Origin: Siphonodentalium dalli
Taxonomy: Eukaryota > Mollusca > Scaphopoda > Gadilida > Siphonodentaliidae
Direction of reading: 5' to 3'
Length of the DNA stretch: 64,000 nucleotides
Assembly (NCBI GenBank): GCA_032622095.1
Contig: CP136065.1
Location: forward strand, 240,229,530 to 240,293,529
The notes beneath the pieces are model-generated. The model did no database searches, was not told the origin of the DNA, and saw only the letters and a list, made by a program, of their open reading frames with translations. The position numbers were made by a program, and so were the translations under genes. Of the stretch, positions 34,073 to 45,752 are shown one piece after another. Position 1 is the stretch's first letter. Every line of letters starts with the position of its first letter.

Positions 34073-34320
34073 ATTGTTTTATGCCATGCATTCCCATTAT
34101 TTATTGTTTTATGCCATGCATTCCCATTATTTATTGTTTTATGCCATGCATTCCCATTATTTATTGTTTTATGCCATGCATTCCCATTATTTATTGTTTT
34201 ATGCCATGCATTCCCATTATTTATTGTTTTATGCATGCATTCCCATTATTTATTGTTTTATGCCATGCATTCCCATTATTTATTTGGATTGTTTTATGCC
34301 ATGCATTCCCATTATTTATT
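34073..34320. repeat. 30-bp tandem array, eight units
   Basis: Units made of GTTTTATGCCATGCATTCCC followed by ATTATTTATT; most copies are identical, one has a 2-base deletion and one is spaced by TTGGATT. The unit length is divisible by three, so frames stay open on both strands; these are not genes. Confidence 0.95.
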
Positions 34321-34365
34321 CAACTCAATGGAAACTGTGGAGTGGCTAATTTCTCAATTCATCCA

Positions 34366-34580
34366 AATGTGATGAATGTACATGTACATGTATACCCAAA
34401 CAGTATACAGAATGTGATGAATGTATACCCAAACAGTATACAGAATGTGATGAATGTATACCCAAACAGTATACAGAATGTGATGAATGTATACCCAAAC
34501 AGTATACAGAATGTGATGAATGTATACCCAAACAGTATACAGAATGTGATGAATGTATACCCAAACAGTATACAGAATGT
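34366..34580. repeat. 33-bp tandem array, six units
   Basis: Units made of AATGTGATGAATGTATACCC then AAACAGTATACAG, almost identical. The first carries a 12-base CATGTACATGTA insertion. Lies 45 bp after the 30-bp array inside the same element. Confidence 0.95.
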
Positions 34581-34946
34581 TTTGTCCATATTTTGTTTAT
34601 AAACCAATAACTACAGCCTCCACTGAATAAAAAATGATGAACCACTTCAAGCCGATCTTGTGCATGCGCTCGCTGTGTGTTGTTATTGGGAGACAATGTT
34701 GGAATGAACAATATGTTTCTAACAACTGTATTGTTAGTTTTGAAAAGTTATTAATGTTAAAATGTACTGGTATATGATTATACCTTCGGAACATTTTGTT
34801 TAATTACTCTGCCAGTCAAAACCAATGACCCCAATGGATTATTCAGTCATTTCTTATACCGGTATGTACATGTACCACATTGACTCAATGTCCAGTAGTT
34901 CTTAGAGTTATGAACACGTTGACTCAGGGGGCGTGTCTATTGTAAC

Positions 34947-35112
34947 ACCATGAGAAAAGTGAAAGCAGTATAAAGAGCATGTAAATATAAGTTGATAACA
35001 AAAGAAAAAAATTGTGATTTCAGCTCTTGTACATTTACCAAGATGCGATCAAGACATCATCATGGAATATCCAAGTTTCATATGGCACTTTTGGGGCAGC
35101 CAATCAGAATTA
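34947..35112. other. No feature recognised
   Basis: Short interval without supported features. Confidence 0.3.
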
Positions 35113-35200
35113 TATGCAGTCAAAACTATGGTGGTACGAATGATATGCAGTTGAAACTATGGTGGTATGGATGATATGCAGTTGAAACTATGGTGGTACA
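35113..35200. repeat. 31-bp tandem repeat, three units
   Basis: ATGCAGT(C/T)(A/G)AAACTATGG then TGGTA..(A/G)ATGAT repeated three times. Confidence 0.88.
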
Positions 35201-35990
35201 TATGCACGCATCATCCATGAAGACGGGACTTAATTATACCGTAAGTATCCTATCTCTGGCAGCCATCATATTCAAAACATCCAAGTACTTTGAAGCAATT
35301 ACAGTGTATGTACTAACATTTTGAAGAAAAAAAAACAAGACAGTCGTCTGACTTCATATGCAAACCGCAGACAGATGTTCGGAAATTTACATAAACGACA
35401 TTTGCTAATGTTTCTTCACTAAGAAAACTGGGATAGACATTGATGAATTCAAATCTGGCCATTTAAATTCATCTCTTCTGGCTATATAGGTAGTACATTC
35501 TGACGAGAATAACACAAATATTTTTCTACAATGAGAGTGGGGATTCAGAATGACATACTTCATATATCATAAATTGTGAAGAGTTTCATATTTACTCAAG
35601 TGTAAAATAAAAATAAGAGTGTTTCCGCTAGTTAACCCAAATTCAATCATCTTCTGTGACTCGCACAACAATCCCAGACTAAATCAAATCTATTGTATTT
35701 TCAACTAAATACGTGAAAGATCCCATGACCCTGCTGAAATAAAACCGCAATGAGTGAAATTAACCACCATGGTCCATGATATAAATTAACTGCCATGAGA
35801 TACATCAACCAATATTATTCTCATCTTCCTGACAGTACATTTTACAAGTACGGTATCATAAGTAAAGTGTATCATTTTATTCAAATCAACAAATCCAAAT
35901 ACAATAGTTCTAATGATAATGGCATTTAGTAAAGTAAAGCAGATACATACTTCAGCAAGACAGTTGGAACAGAAATTTTATGGCATTTAA
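35201..35990. other. No gene supported
   Basis: Apparently unique sequence. AGTGTTTCCGCTAG near 35620 resembles the start of the hAT-like element at 36416 but no element was traced from it. Confidence 0.35.
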
Positions 35991-35994
35991 TTTA

Positions 35995-36298
35995 GCTTAA
36001 GGGGCCACTTTCACCTTAACAAAGTGCTGAAGGGTACACCGGTTTTGAAAATGTGCTGAATGGTACACATGGTTTGCTGTCAGTAGATCAACTGTATTCC
36101 TGAAAGTCTGGCGCCCATCAGAGGTTTGTTTTCAGTTCATTTAAATTTTCTTTGGAATGTAAACAATTATTCTCTAACAGAAAACATGGCAGACGCGAAA
36201 ACTAAATGTCATTTTTAACGAGATTTCAAAATATTTTCAAAACTTGTGTACCCTTCAGCACATTGTTAATGTGAGAGTTACCCCCTCAGCTTTAAGTT
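35995..36298. mobile_element. Inverted-repeat MITE, about 305 bp
   Basis: CTTAAGGGGCCACTTTCACC and AAAGTGCTGAAGGGTACAC at the left are mirrored at 36246-36298 (GTGTACCCTTCAGCACA, GTTAATGTGAGAGTTACCC). TTAA lies at or near both ends. Arms about 45 bp with indels. Confidence 0.65.
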
Positions 36299-36415
36299 AG
36301 TGTACTAGTACAGGTAACTTACCATGGAAGACAAGAAGGCTTTGTTATTACATTCAAAAATATTGCAAGAACTACCGTATTCAATGAGTTACACCCAAGC
36401 TTCCCTGATATACAT

Positions 36416-37953
36416 CAGGGTTTCCGCTAGGCCGGCTGCGGGTCCGTCGCACGGACCCATTCCCCCCGTCGGTCGCAGCATGAAATCCCGCTCATACACA
36501 AATAAATGACGTTATTAAAAACTTGTTCAGTCTTGTCTGTGTCAACAGGCTATATATCTACACTTATTTTCATTAATATTGACAAAATGAAATCGACACA
36601 GTCCATCTCCCGAAAAAAAAAACAATAAGAAAGAGCATGTCAAATAGCGACATTAGATACAGCGTAATACATGTTGCGGTAACATCAAAGAATGCCGGAC
36701 TGTTGAGTGCGGATATTTTTGTGCACGGGATTCCATGGATGAAACTATTCACGCTCGAATACCCCGTGCTATCATACGATTGCGACCCCGTGCTATCGTA
36801 CGATTACATAATTGGATCAAAGATCACCCAATTGCTGAGTCGGGGATATTTTTATGCACGGGATTTTCGTGGATGAAACTACTCAATGTTGATCATTTAT
36901 CTTATTGCTGTATTACCATTTGTTTTTGAGTTCGATGTACCAGTAAGCGAAGTTCCTGAAAAATACATGTGATTCTCTACGTGTGTTGATTATTATGCGT
37001 ATATTGCCATGCATATATACTTAACAAAATCCCAAAGTGATTTATTTCACAATAATACGGAACCTGTCCCAAATCAGTCTTTATAGCGGGAATTCATAGT
37101 GCATTCATTTGAGCCATATTACATGCATGGAGGATAAACACGAACACATAACCCCCCCCCCCCCCCCAATATGGAGATACAGTCAAAGTAAGGTCAATAA
37201 TAGTTTCGTTGTCCCGCCTGGGTCCCCAAGCACAATAATCAACGACGCACATGTTCAAATTTCCCGCCAAAAACTCAATTATATTTTATAACACGTTGGC
37301 TAAAACTATGTTCTTTAGCTGCGGTCATCAGTTGTTGGACTAATACAGACAAGCAACAAGCAACGCATTCCGGGTGAAAGATTTCGCTACCATTCGTATT
37401 TCGCCGCTATAAATATCTCCTGCAGACAAACCCTGCAGTATGACGTCACCGCGCACAAATAGTTTTACGATTGACAGAACATATAATCCTGTCAGTTTCA
37501 TTTTCACTGACGCTACTTGAAATTCTAAGAAATACTTTATTCAATTCTACTTGCTAGGTATTATTGGTCAATGCGTAGATGCTTTTTAGTGTTTAGATTC
37601 ATTATATATACCTGTTGGAATCTTATTGTAAGTTATAAATTTGTAAACACTATTAAACTCGATTGTAGCTCGTTCATTTATATAGTCTTCAATCAGACGG
37701 CAGTCTTAAGTACGTAATTAAATGACTAACTATTTGGATACCATCAACAGAATTAATGCACCCACGGAAATGATCGACTTGCATAATATACGTAGCTTTG
37801 GATTGCTTTGTGGGACACTCAGGTGCAAGGAAATGGCTTCTTTTCAGTGTCAAATAACAAAATTTTCGCCCGACAAAACGGACCATGGTCGTCCCGTCGC
37901 GTTATGGGTTTCCCCAATAAGGACTCATTAATTTCCCCCTGGCGGAAACCCTG
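36416..37953. mobile_element. hAT-like element, 1.54 kb, probably non-autonomous
   Basis: Termini CAGGGTTTCCGCTAG and (inverse) CAGGGTTTCCGCCAG. TATACAT directly abuts both ends (36409-36415, 37954-37960), a 7-bp direct repeat where 8 is usual for hAT. The interior has a 52-bp direct repeat (about 36701 and 36832), a 24-bp tandem pair (ACCCCGTGCTATC.TACGATT), a 17-base poly-C tract near 37150, and near the right end an open frame containing QITKFSPDKTDHGRP. No transposase domain recognised. Confidence 0.75.
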
Positions 37954-38137
37954 TATACATGTACATGAATAGTGATAAAAACATTTATAAATAAAATATT
38001 TTCATGACCTACCGACTCATACTGTATGATATAAAATTTTCGGCATACATGTACCTGTATTGGAAGGAAACACACCTTTCTTTTGAAGCCCCACGAAATA
38101 CAATGTCATTGTACAATAAGCACAAATACAGGTACAG
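37954..38137. other. Short spacer, no gene
   Basis: AT-rich with ACATGTAC words. AGCCCCACGAAATACA near 38090 is a possible decayed repeat. Confidence 0.3.
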
Positions 38138-38523
38138 CAACTAGTGTGCCTGTCATGCAGAATGAGGTCCCCACAGGGTGAATGTAGTTACACTATCCGG
38201 CACTGTGGGCTAGCATCACCAAATTCACCCTCTGGGAATCACATTCTGCTTCAGCCTCAACTGCTATGGGAGACCTAGGTTCAGATTGAAGTTCCCAAGT
38301 TGATGTTGGTGATGTTCACACATTAGTCACCTTGATTATGCATTTTATTTTCTGCAATGTTAATTTGAAACTATAGATACTTCCCAGAAGATGAGGCCTA
38401 AGGAGAATGAGGTCTCCAGAGGGTGAATTTGGTGATTCTAGCCCGCTTTGCGGGATAGCATCACTAAATTCACCCTCTGGGGACCTCATTCTGCAAATGA
38501 CAGACACGCTATTTGCAGGCTTG
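38138..38523. mobile_element. Family C (hAT-like) element
   Basis: The left part starts CAACTAGTGTGCCTGTCATG. Two hairpins are present with a centre containing GGAGACCTAGGTTCAGATTG and TATAGATACTTCCCAGAAG. The right end is CGCTATTTGCAGGCTTG. No clear target duplication. Confidence 0.85.
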
Positions 38524-38681
38524 TTCTTCCCAGCATCAAGCTTACAACAACAACAATTTAAGGAAACTATTTTTGAATAACTGTTTGCATTATTCCTAAA
38601 ACACCAGATAAACATCTGCTATCACACTAATTCCACTTCAAAGTACATGTGTACCGGTATTTCAAATGATAATTTTGGGGG

Positions 38682-38778
38682 GGATTTGGTGATGCTAGCC
38701 CACTGTGCGGGATAGCATCTCTAAACTCACACTCTGAGGACCTCATTCTGCAAAAGATAGACACAATGTTTTCAGGCA
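38682..38778. mobile_element. Family C fragment (second hairpin and right end)
   Basis: GATTTGGTGATGCTAGCCCA, TAGCATCTCTAAACTCACAC, GACCTCATTCTGCAAAAGAT, ending near TTTTCAGGCA. The left part is lost. Confidence 0.75.
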
Positions 38779-40464
38779 CAAATACAGCCAGGGATTTTTA
38801 GGCACCAACAGCTGACAACAGGGTTGAGAATGGGTAATACTCAGGTTTGATATACCCCAATTCACAGAATATCTCACAATTCAATTCGTGAATCGGATTG
38901 CCGATTCGATCATAGGATTTTAATAATTTCGAAATCACTCCTCTAATTGGTCTTCTTGCGAGTGAAAAAGACTATGAGGTTGAAGATGCCTAGCTCGCTG
39001 TTTATCTTGCCGCTCAACGTGCACAGGTATACAATATTTCTCACCTGACCACGCAAATGTACGGAGTCATTGGAAATACTGAAAACATTTTATGAATGCA
39101 AACAATCTTGATTAATCAGAGATATGTTCGTCTAGGAATTCTTGAAATATACTTGCAGACTTAGTGTTCATGATTTTAATAATCACAAATTTTGTACCAA
39201 CTTTTATACAAGTCGAAAACTACAGTAATATACTAATGACTGCCGTTCACTCTTCTTTACATATACTGTACTGTGCTACAAGTAAGTACATGTACCGGTA
39301 AGTGACTCAGTAACTGGGATTATTATGCGATCAAACCATAACTACAGTGCAGTTAACTATGTAACTATATATGGCACCTCTGTAAAGAAACCCCAGGCAG
39401 TTATAATATTATTCCTTGACTGTGGATGCACTGTAGCTACCAAACTGCTGACTGTCGGCAATATTAATTTCTATGACATATACATGTATGTTTGATAGGG
39501 CACAATTGTACTGAAATGTTAATCTTTCATACAGCATATACAGTATCATACCACGGTAACCTCCAACCGCTTCAACACTGCACGTACTGTGGTTACACCA
39601 TGATGCATGTGTTCACAGTTCGCAGACATGAACATGATATGCAGTGATTCTCCTTACATGTATATCTGTTGAACTTAACAAGATCCTTGTGGATTATTTT
39701 CTTCAACTTTTAGTGTGATGACCCGCTAATAGACCGCAGTATCATAACTGTACAGAACAGTAACTCAACTACAGTGACCATCTTGATAATGTTGTGGATA
39801 ATGTATACATGTACTACCGTTAACACCGTGGTTATTACCGGGGTATAACCATGTTTTTTGATCAATTACTTTGAGGATAACGGTACCAGTTAGTTGATGA
39901 TTACATGCATTTTAAAACACACAAGACATGGTTGTCTTGTGGTTTATAACCGCGTTTAAAGTCTAATCGAAATGCGGTATAACTGGGGTGCCACCCTGGT
40001 TCGATGAGTCATTTACTTTGGGCAGTACAGTAACTAATAGTCATATGAATCATGTAATGATTAGAAATGTAATCGAATATTACATTTATCAGTATAAATT
40101 GTCTGATGATGCCACCATTATTTTAAGGGAGTCCGGCACTCACATTTGTGATGCCACAACACTATAAATAAAATTTTAATGATATTTTTCCTTTTCTTTT
40201 AGTGAGGGGTTACTTGCATATACCGGTATTGGTGAATGACGTCACTGATCTAAATTTATAAAATTGAATGCTTATATTAAGATATAATGAAAAGTACAGG
40301 TAATATTCATTAACACGTACATGTACATGTATCAGTTGGCATATTTGCTTATGCGTGTCACTGTGGCTTATGTATCCAAAAATTAATAAAACCAACAAGC
40401 ATGCTTTATTTTGAGACAATGTTCGTCACTTTCGATGATATTCCCAATATCGCTGATGAGTATA
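38779..40464. other. No gene supported; GGTTATA-rich patch
   Basis: No confident exon. 39530-40030 has many GTGGTTA and CCGCGGTATAAC-like words, also seen near 42600-42690, which may be a decayed repeat. A 34-nt segment 39045-39078 on the minus strand has TTTTCAG before and CAG/GTGAGA after it; this is too short to call without transcript data. Confidence 0.35.
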
Positions 40465-40677
40465 CAGTAATGCCCGAAGTATATGACCCTTTAACCACAG
40501 CAGAATCATGGGAAATATTTCAGGATTTAGTCGGAAATATGGCTTGTTGTCATTCAGCGGAGAGCTCTGACCGAGAGCTTTCAGACGAATGGCAGCAAGC
40601 CATATTTCTGACGAAATCCTGAAAAATTTCCCATAATTCTGCTGTGGTTTAGGGGTCGATTATTTAGGACATTAGTG
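40465..40677. mobile_element. Family B foldback, divergent
   Basis: TA + CAGTAATGCCCGAAG at the left and GGACATTAGTG + TA at the right. Arms contain CAGCAGAATCATGGGAAATA and the ATATGGCTTGTTG block with many mismatches, indicating an old copy. Confidence 0.85.
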
Positions 40678-41249
40678 TACATGTAGTTATGTTCCATTGT
40701 ACATGTACCTCTACATGTACATGTAAACATGTACATGTATGTTATTAAAAGCAAGGATGGCCTTTGTTATAGGATATAATATAGAAATAACAGCTGCCAA
40801 ATGATGAAAATTTCCTCAATCCTGTGAATATACTGATCATATATAGTATAATGATAGTATGAATGCGAAAACACACTTTGTGTGAGCTGAGCATTTGTTT
40901 AGATACAGCATGTACATGTACTAGTAAATAGTGAGTGATAAGTAAAACACACAGCACAGCAATTTTTTTAGGACAGTGATTCACGGTGACCCATTCAAGA
41001 CCGTGGTTAACTCCATAAAAAGAGCGATAACGCCTCAATATCGAAAGACTGTTTATTATTTCACAGTTACTGCACTAATATTGCAAAGATATAATTTCTA
41101 GTCAAGACGATTTTTGTCGCCTTTCACAAGTCGGAAATAGTGGCAATTTTTCCTATACTAGTACTTATATCATACACAAAAGTACAGTTTATATAAAATT
41201 ATATTATATCATATCAGTAAAGCTGATGGGGTCATCGTCACAAGGCTCC
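40678..41249. other. No gene; ACATGTAC-rich
   Basis: 40690-40745 is dominated by overlapping TACATGTA palindromes. If the first exon at 41819-41858 is real, this is intronic. Confidence 0.35.
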
Positions 41250-41675
41250 AGTCACATTCATAGCCAGCTTTTTATATCGATCACAAATGTAGCCAGCTTT
41301 TCACCGGCGATCACATTCGTAGCCAGCTTTTCTAATTCCATGCTTTATATGGCGCGAAATATGACGTCATCGCGTATGTGACTAAAATGTCGACATAATG
41401 CTCCAAAAACTGACTTCGTTTATCAACTCATATTGGAATATAACTCGAGCATTATAACAACATTGATCATAAACCTTAGATTAGTCGATGGGCTAATATA
41501 TCAAATTAAAATTCAAGTTGTTTATCATCCATCAACTCAGAAAAATTAGATTAACTTAATCTTGTTCATGAGGCTCGCGTGAAAATTAAAAGCTGGCTAC
41601 AAATGTGATCGCAATAGAAAAGCTCGCTACATTTGTGATCGATTTAAAAAGCTGGCTACGAATGTGATCAGTTAC
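41250..41675. mobile_element. Foldback element with three iterated motifs per arm
   Basis: The left arm has three copies of a block of about 30 bp ending TGTAGCCAGCTTTT (AGCCAGC at 41262, 41291, 41321). The right arm has three inverse copies (GCTGGCT at 41592, GCTCGCT at 41622, GCTGGCT at 41651). Spacing is 29-30 bp on both sides. The blocks include GATCACA(A/T)(A/T)(T/C)GTAGCC. The interior of about 250 bp is AT-rich with a GATTA-rich segment. No open frame and no clear target duplication. It lies 140 bp downstream of the candidate exon at 41819-41858. Confidence 0.7.
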
Positions 41676-41818
41676 GGTACATGTTTTATACCAGTAATTC
41701 AATGTCGATAATAGACATTTCTAGTTTTACAACTTACGAATATGATTCTGATGCTGTTCTGAAAATCAGCGTAAATTAAATTAAATTGAAATTAATGAAA
41801 ATGAAATATTGAACTTAC

Positions 41819-41858
41819 CTGAGCCGAAAAAGAACACCACAAATAAAAATGTGATCAT
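41819..41858 (-). CDS. Candidate first coding exon encoding a signal peptide
   Basis: On the minus strand, an ATG (complement of 41856-41858) opens MITFLFVVFFFGS, a short hydrophobic leader typical of a secretory signal peptide. After 40 nt, the frame reaches a consensus donor CAG/GTAAGT (GT at 41818-41817). The break is in phase 1, common after signal-peptide exons. Upstream 5' sequence on that strand has no in-frame ATG nearby. The rest of the gene would run leftward, with the foldback at 41250-41675 in its first intron. I could not identify the next exon or the protein family. This is inferred from leader, donor and phase only; a chance match is possible. Confidence 0.4.
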
Positions 41859-42758
41859 ATTCTGTTGTGATAAATCTTTCCGATCTTGAGGAATCAACCA
41901 AGTGCGATTATCTTCTGATAAACTTCCCAGAATGAGTAAACACTCGATCCGACTTCCAGTCCGTCTCCGATTCCTGTCCCATAATTTTTAAAATACCTTG
42001 GATTCCAACATTTACATTACATTGATGTGATAACACCTTGAAAACCTGAAGAATAAAACGAAATCCAGAGATAAATTCAAAGGTTCCGCCTAAATCTCAT
42101 AACCCTCGTGGGTTGTGTTATGGTACAGAAAGATAGCTCGGAAACTTCGCGGAGTAAAATAGTCAATAACACTATCACATTGAAGCGATTTCGAGAAACT
42201 CATTCCTCAGCGCTTCCGCATTCAATCAACTTTGACATGACAAGAATGACCTCTCAGAGCAGCCAATCATCTTCGCGCATGCTAAGAAATCCTCGTGACA
42301 TTGGATGAAATATTGGGCTGATTTACTTTAGGAACCACACAGAAGCTCCACTCATTGAGCGACGAATGTTGAAACACCTACACATCTTTCACAGAAGTAC
42401 AGTCGCGACCTACTGTACTAGCACCAGGGGATATTCATTTGATATGCCAGAAATGTATTCATATATGGATTTTATGACTGACATGTTTCTGGGAAATAGT
42501 TCTAAGGGGAAATAGCTACTTTAAGATTTTTTTTTCTTTAGAAATTAGATCATATATGATTCATTTTGCATAATACAGGATACCTATTTAAATGAATATT
42601 CGGTTTATACCACCGCGAAGTTACACTAGATTATGTAACACGTATTGTGGTTATACTACTGTAAAGACAGTGTGGTGAAACCGGTATATAATCTCGATCC
42701 ATTAATTGCTGGATGTTAATTTGTGGTAAAAAAAAAGATGCACTGGTATTATCACGCC
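41859..42758. other. Possible 5' flank of the minus-strand exon; no other gene
   Basis: Moderate GC, no obvious TATA box or repeat family. The 66-codon plus-strand frame at 42108-42308 has no recognisable features. GGTTATAC-like words recur at 42600-42690. Confidence 0.3.
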
Positions 42759-43164
42759 TAGATCATGGCACGAATCTCTACTCTGGCTAACGCCCGTAGA
42801 GATCATATTCCACCAGTACAAAACCTGGGAACTTTTTGAAGTGTTGACAGGGAACCTCATAAAGTCGAAAACATATCGTAAGGAATATATTTTTTAGTTA
42901 TTATACATGTTCCCTAATAATGTACTTCATTGTAGGTGAATGTCCCAACTCGCGAACGTTCACAATTTAGGCTAAGTGATTTTGTGAGCGATTTTGCTTT
43001 GCGTCGCTTATATACCATTGTGGAATTTCTCCTGGGTAATTAATTCGATGTTTATTGCAATATCGGCTTACAAAAGTCACAGAAAAGCATGCAATTTCGA
43101 GTTGGGATTGTACCGGTGGAATATGATCTCTACGGGCGTTAGTCAGAATATAGAGATTCATGGC
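42759..43164. mobile_element. Family E (Mutator-like) MITE with internal deletion
   Basis: Begins TAGATCATGGCACGAATC and keeps the left arm (CGTAGAGATCATATTCCACC, ATAATGTACTTCA). About 100 bp of the right arm is missing between GAGTTGGGATT and GTACCGGTGGAATATGATC. The right end is degraded after GAGATTCATGGC. Confidence 0.85.
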
Positions 43165-43640
43165 CCTATATATTATAGCATATCATGCAGTATCTACCTG
43201 CATGGTACCTGAATTTTGTTTCTCTTCAAATGGTGGTAGCCTACAAGTATAAGCATGTAGTTGATAACAAGACCGTGACATAAAAACTCACAACATGTAT
43301 ACGTGGGGTTGATTGATAACAACTGACCTCTTTCTCCAATTATGTTCCAATTATAAGTATTTAAAAGTTGAAATGGATCTAGCTATAAACAGTGGACACC
43401 CAAAACAGCATGCACTATATACTTTCTTGTCTTATTTTGCCAAACAATCTTTTCGTGAAAGTTTTAGTTTTTCTTCAATGTTACATCATGGTGCCATGAC
43501 TGTAACCGCGGTATAGGAATTTTTGAGAATGGAATTTATTTCAACTGCATTTATATACGATTATTACATAAAAGCGGCGATATTTCTTTTAAAATTCCTC
43601 ATATATATAAAATAAATTATATAAAACGAAACGCTCCACG
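43165..43640. other. No feature recognised
   Basis: No gene or named repeat supported. Confidence 0.35.
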
Positions 43641-43642
43641 CA

Positions 43643-44728
43643 TGCAGTTGAATATATGAGGGTATCACCCCCCCCCTTTTCGGTACGCGGGATTCAGGGT
43701 GTTTTGAAGCCGTACGCGGGATTCATACCCCCGAATTAACTGGTATTCGGGTTCAAGCAAAACATCTTGGACGCAGGTTTTGATGGCGCAAAGTAATATT
43801 TTGTGCTAGTTATCTGTATGAATGTGTGGGTAGAATAGCTTCTTGGGCATATTCGACCACCATGCCATCATAAACATGCTAAAAATGCTTGACGCCAATG
43901 CAGTCTAGATGCTAAGATTTTGCGATTTTCTTGTTCAGATTACAAAATTTTCGCACACCTGGCCGAACCATGGTCGGCCCGGTGTGTCGTTGTCTCTCCC
44001 CTGTGGCCAATACAAAAATGCTAAAAAGTTTAACAATATTTTACTACATTTGGTCAAACTTGTGGTCATAAGTTGGATAATTTTCCAACCTGAGGGTGAG
44101 TATGAGGTTTGAAATTTCCAACACTATAGGAAAGCTTTAGTTGAGGCCAGTCTGGATGCTAGGATTTGCGATTTTCTTGTTCAAATTTCAAAATTTTCTC
44201 ACACCGGCCGAACAACGATGGTCAGCTCGGTGTGTCGTGGTCTCTTGCCCGTAGCCGTGTGCATTTGTATGGAGTTAGACCACTAGATGTTAGGATTTAT
44301 GCAATGTTTCAGGTTAAAATATCTGAATTTTCTCATACCGGGAATATAGTACCATGGTTTATGAAGATATAGGATATTAGGCCTAAACACTGAGGTGCAA
44401 GGGGGGGGGGGTGCAAATGGAATTATGCAAAACTTGTGTTCGGTCTGATTCTGACTCAAGGAGGGGGGTGCAGTTGGAATTTCCCAAGGTGGACACCCCA
44501 ACGGAAACCCTCTAGCCACGTCCCTGATCATAAAGTCTCATTAATGGTATCATAACGGCCTCATAACGCGACCGGCATCATAATGTGTCTATGTAACTTC
44601 TATGTATTATTTCTTAACATGTATTCAGGATTCACCCCCCAAAATTAACTCGTATTCAGGATTCACCCCCCCCCAAAATTAACTGGTATTCAGGATTCAG
44701 GGGGGAGGGGGGTGATACCCTCATATAT
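43643..44728. mobile_element. 1.09-kb inverted-repeat region with internal ~250 bp repeats
   Basis: ATATATGAGGGTATCACCCC at the left is mirrored by GGGGTGATACCCTCATATAT at the right. Next to each end lie direct GGATTCA.CCCCC / AATTAACTGGTATTC repeats. Inside are two to three imperfect copies of a unit of about 250 bp (ATGCTA(A/G)GATTT.GCGATTT, CAAAATTTTC, CGGTGTGTCGT), one encoding QITKFSHTWPNHGRP. 44395-44525 looks like a reversed hAT-type end (GGAAACCC, TAGCCACGTCCCTG). Confidence 0.55.
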
Positions 44729-45748
44729 ATCAATATTCAAATGCCCACAGATAATTATCTTGCACAGAATAATTTGTTTTACAAATGTTTTATTGCTTTC
44801 ATATTGGTGTGAACATTATATAATCATCCCAAACAATTATACGGGCACATCATTAAAAAGGAAGCCCTTTCACAAAGGTTTGGGAAGCCTGGTTTGGTGT
44901 CAGTCTGGACATGGGTTCGAATATTGACATATAACGGATCTATACCATTACACATGGGAACAACACAATATACACTTCTTCCGACGAAATGGTATCTACA
45001 TGTGACCATATGCGATTACTGATACTGTCGTGTATATATATACATCATGGTTATATATGATGTACGCGCGGACTCAGAATGTGTGAGCATATTCTCATAT
45101 CATATAATATCGTCACTGACATGCATGCATGGTGTATACTGTTTGAAGATAATCTATAGAGCGCGGAATCATTTATGTATCGATATATATACATGTTTAT
45201 GTTCATCGGGCAAAACATTCGGCAAAGAATCAAGTCCTAATTTTGTTTACAGGAAGGCCTGTGGCCGAAAGCCTTGATATTGAGCAGCAATCATACATTT
45301 AATGCACGGGGGTTTATCGTGTTGTATTTTGTTGCAAATGGGTGTCAGTCCCAGCTGTCAGTCCAAGGTAAATTCAAACATAAATTTTGTAACGACAATT
45401 TTTTAAACAAAGACTGTCTTAATATCTGATATTAAACCAAGCTAATCAAATATACACACATGTAATAACATATACTGACAGAAGACTTATTCAGTTTTGT
45501 ATTGCAGGAGGGTTTAGCTGATTAGTTTTATTCAATAACTCAACAACACTGAAGGGAATTTTCATATAAACCAGCTGTATAAACAACAACAATTTTCATA
45601 AAAAATATAACTTGTTTTTGCATAATCTGCATATAAAACAAACAAAAATAACATTTAGCATAAAACTATAAAATAAAATAAGCGGAATGCTCATCACTAA
45701 ACTATGAAACAGCAACTGGGCTCAGCTGCGCTGATTAAAAATATAACT
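44729..45748. other. No gene supported
   Basis: AT-rich with ATATAT tracts. No repeat family or exon recognised. Confidence 0.35.
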
Positions 45749-45752
45749 TTAA

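Larger units (their letters stand above)
33291..34946. mobile_element. 1.66-kb inverted-repeat element carrying two tandem arrays
   Basis: The left terminus 33291-33330 and the inverse of 34909-34946 share TAGACACGCCCCCTGAGTCA and GTTCATA, with about five mismatches over 38 bases. Inside are a UUCG-type hairpin (33937-33979), a 30-bp array and a 33-bp array. No transposase-like frame. Target duplication not resolved (CCCATAGC versus ACCATGAG outside the ends). Confidence 0.62.

Noticed and set aside
34027-34602. 191-codon open frame, the longest in the window, with repeated CFMPCIPIIY and MNVYPNSIQNV blocks
   Set aside because: It is a by-product of 30-bp and 33-bp tandem arrays whose unit lengths are multiples of three; other frames on both strands stay open too.
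39045-39078. 34-nt minus-strand micro-exon candidate with TTTTCAG acceptor and CAG/GTGAGA donor
   Set aside because: Too short to distinguish from chance; joining it to the 41819-41858 exon is possible in phase but unsupported.
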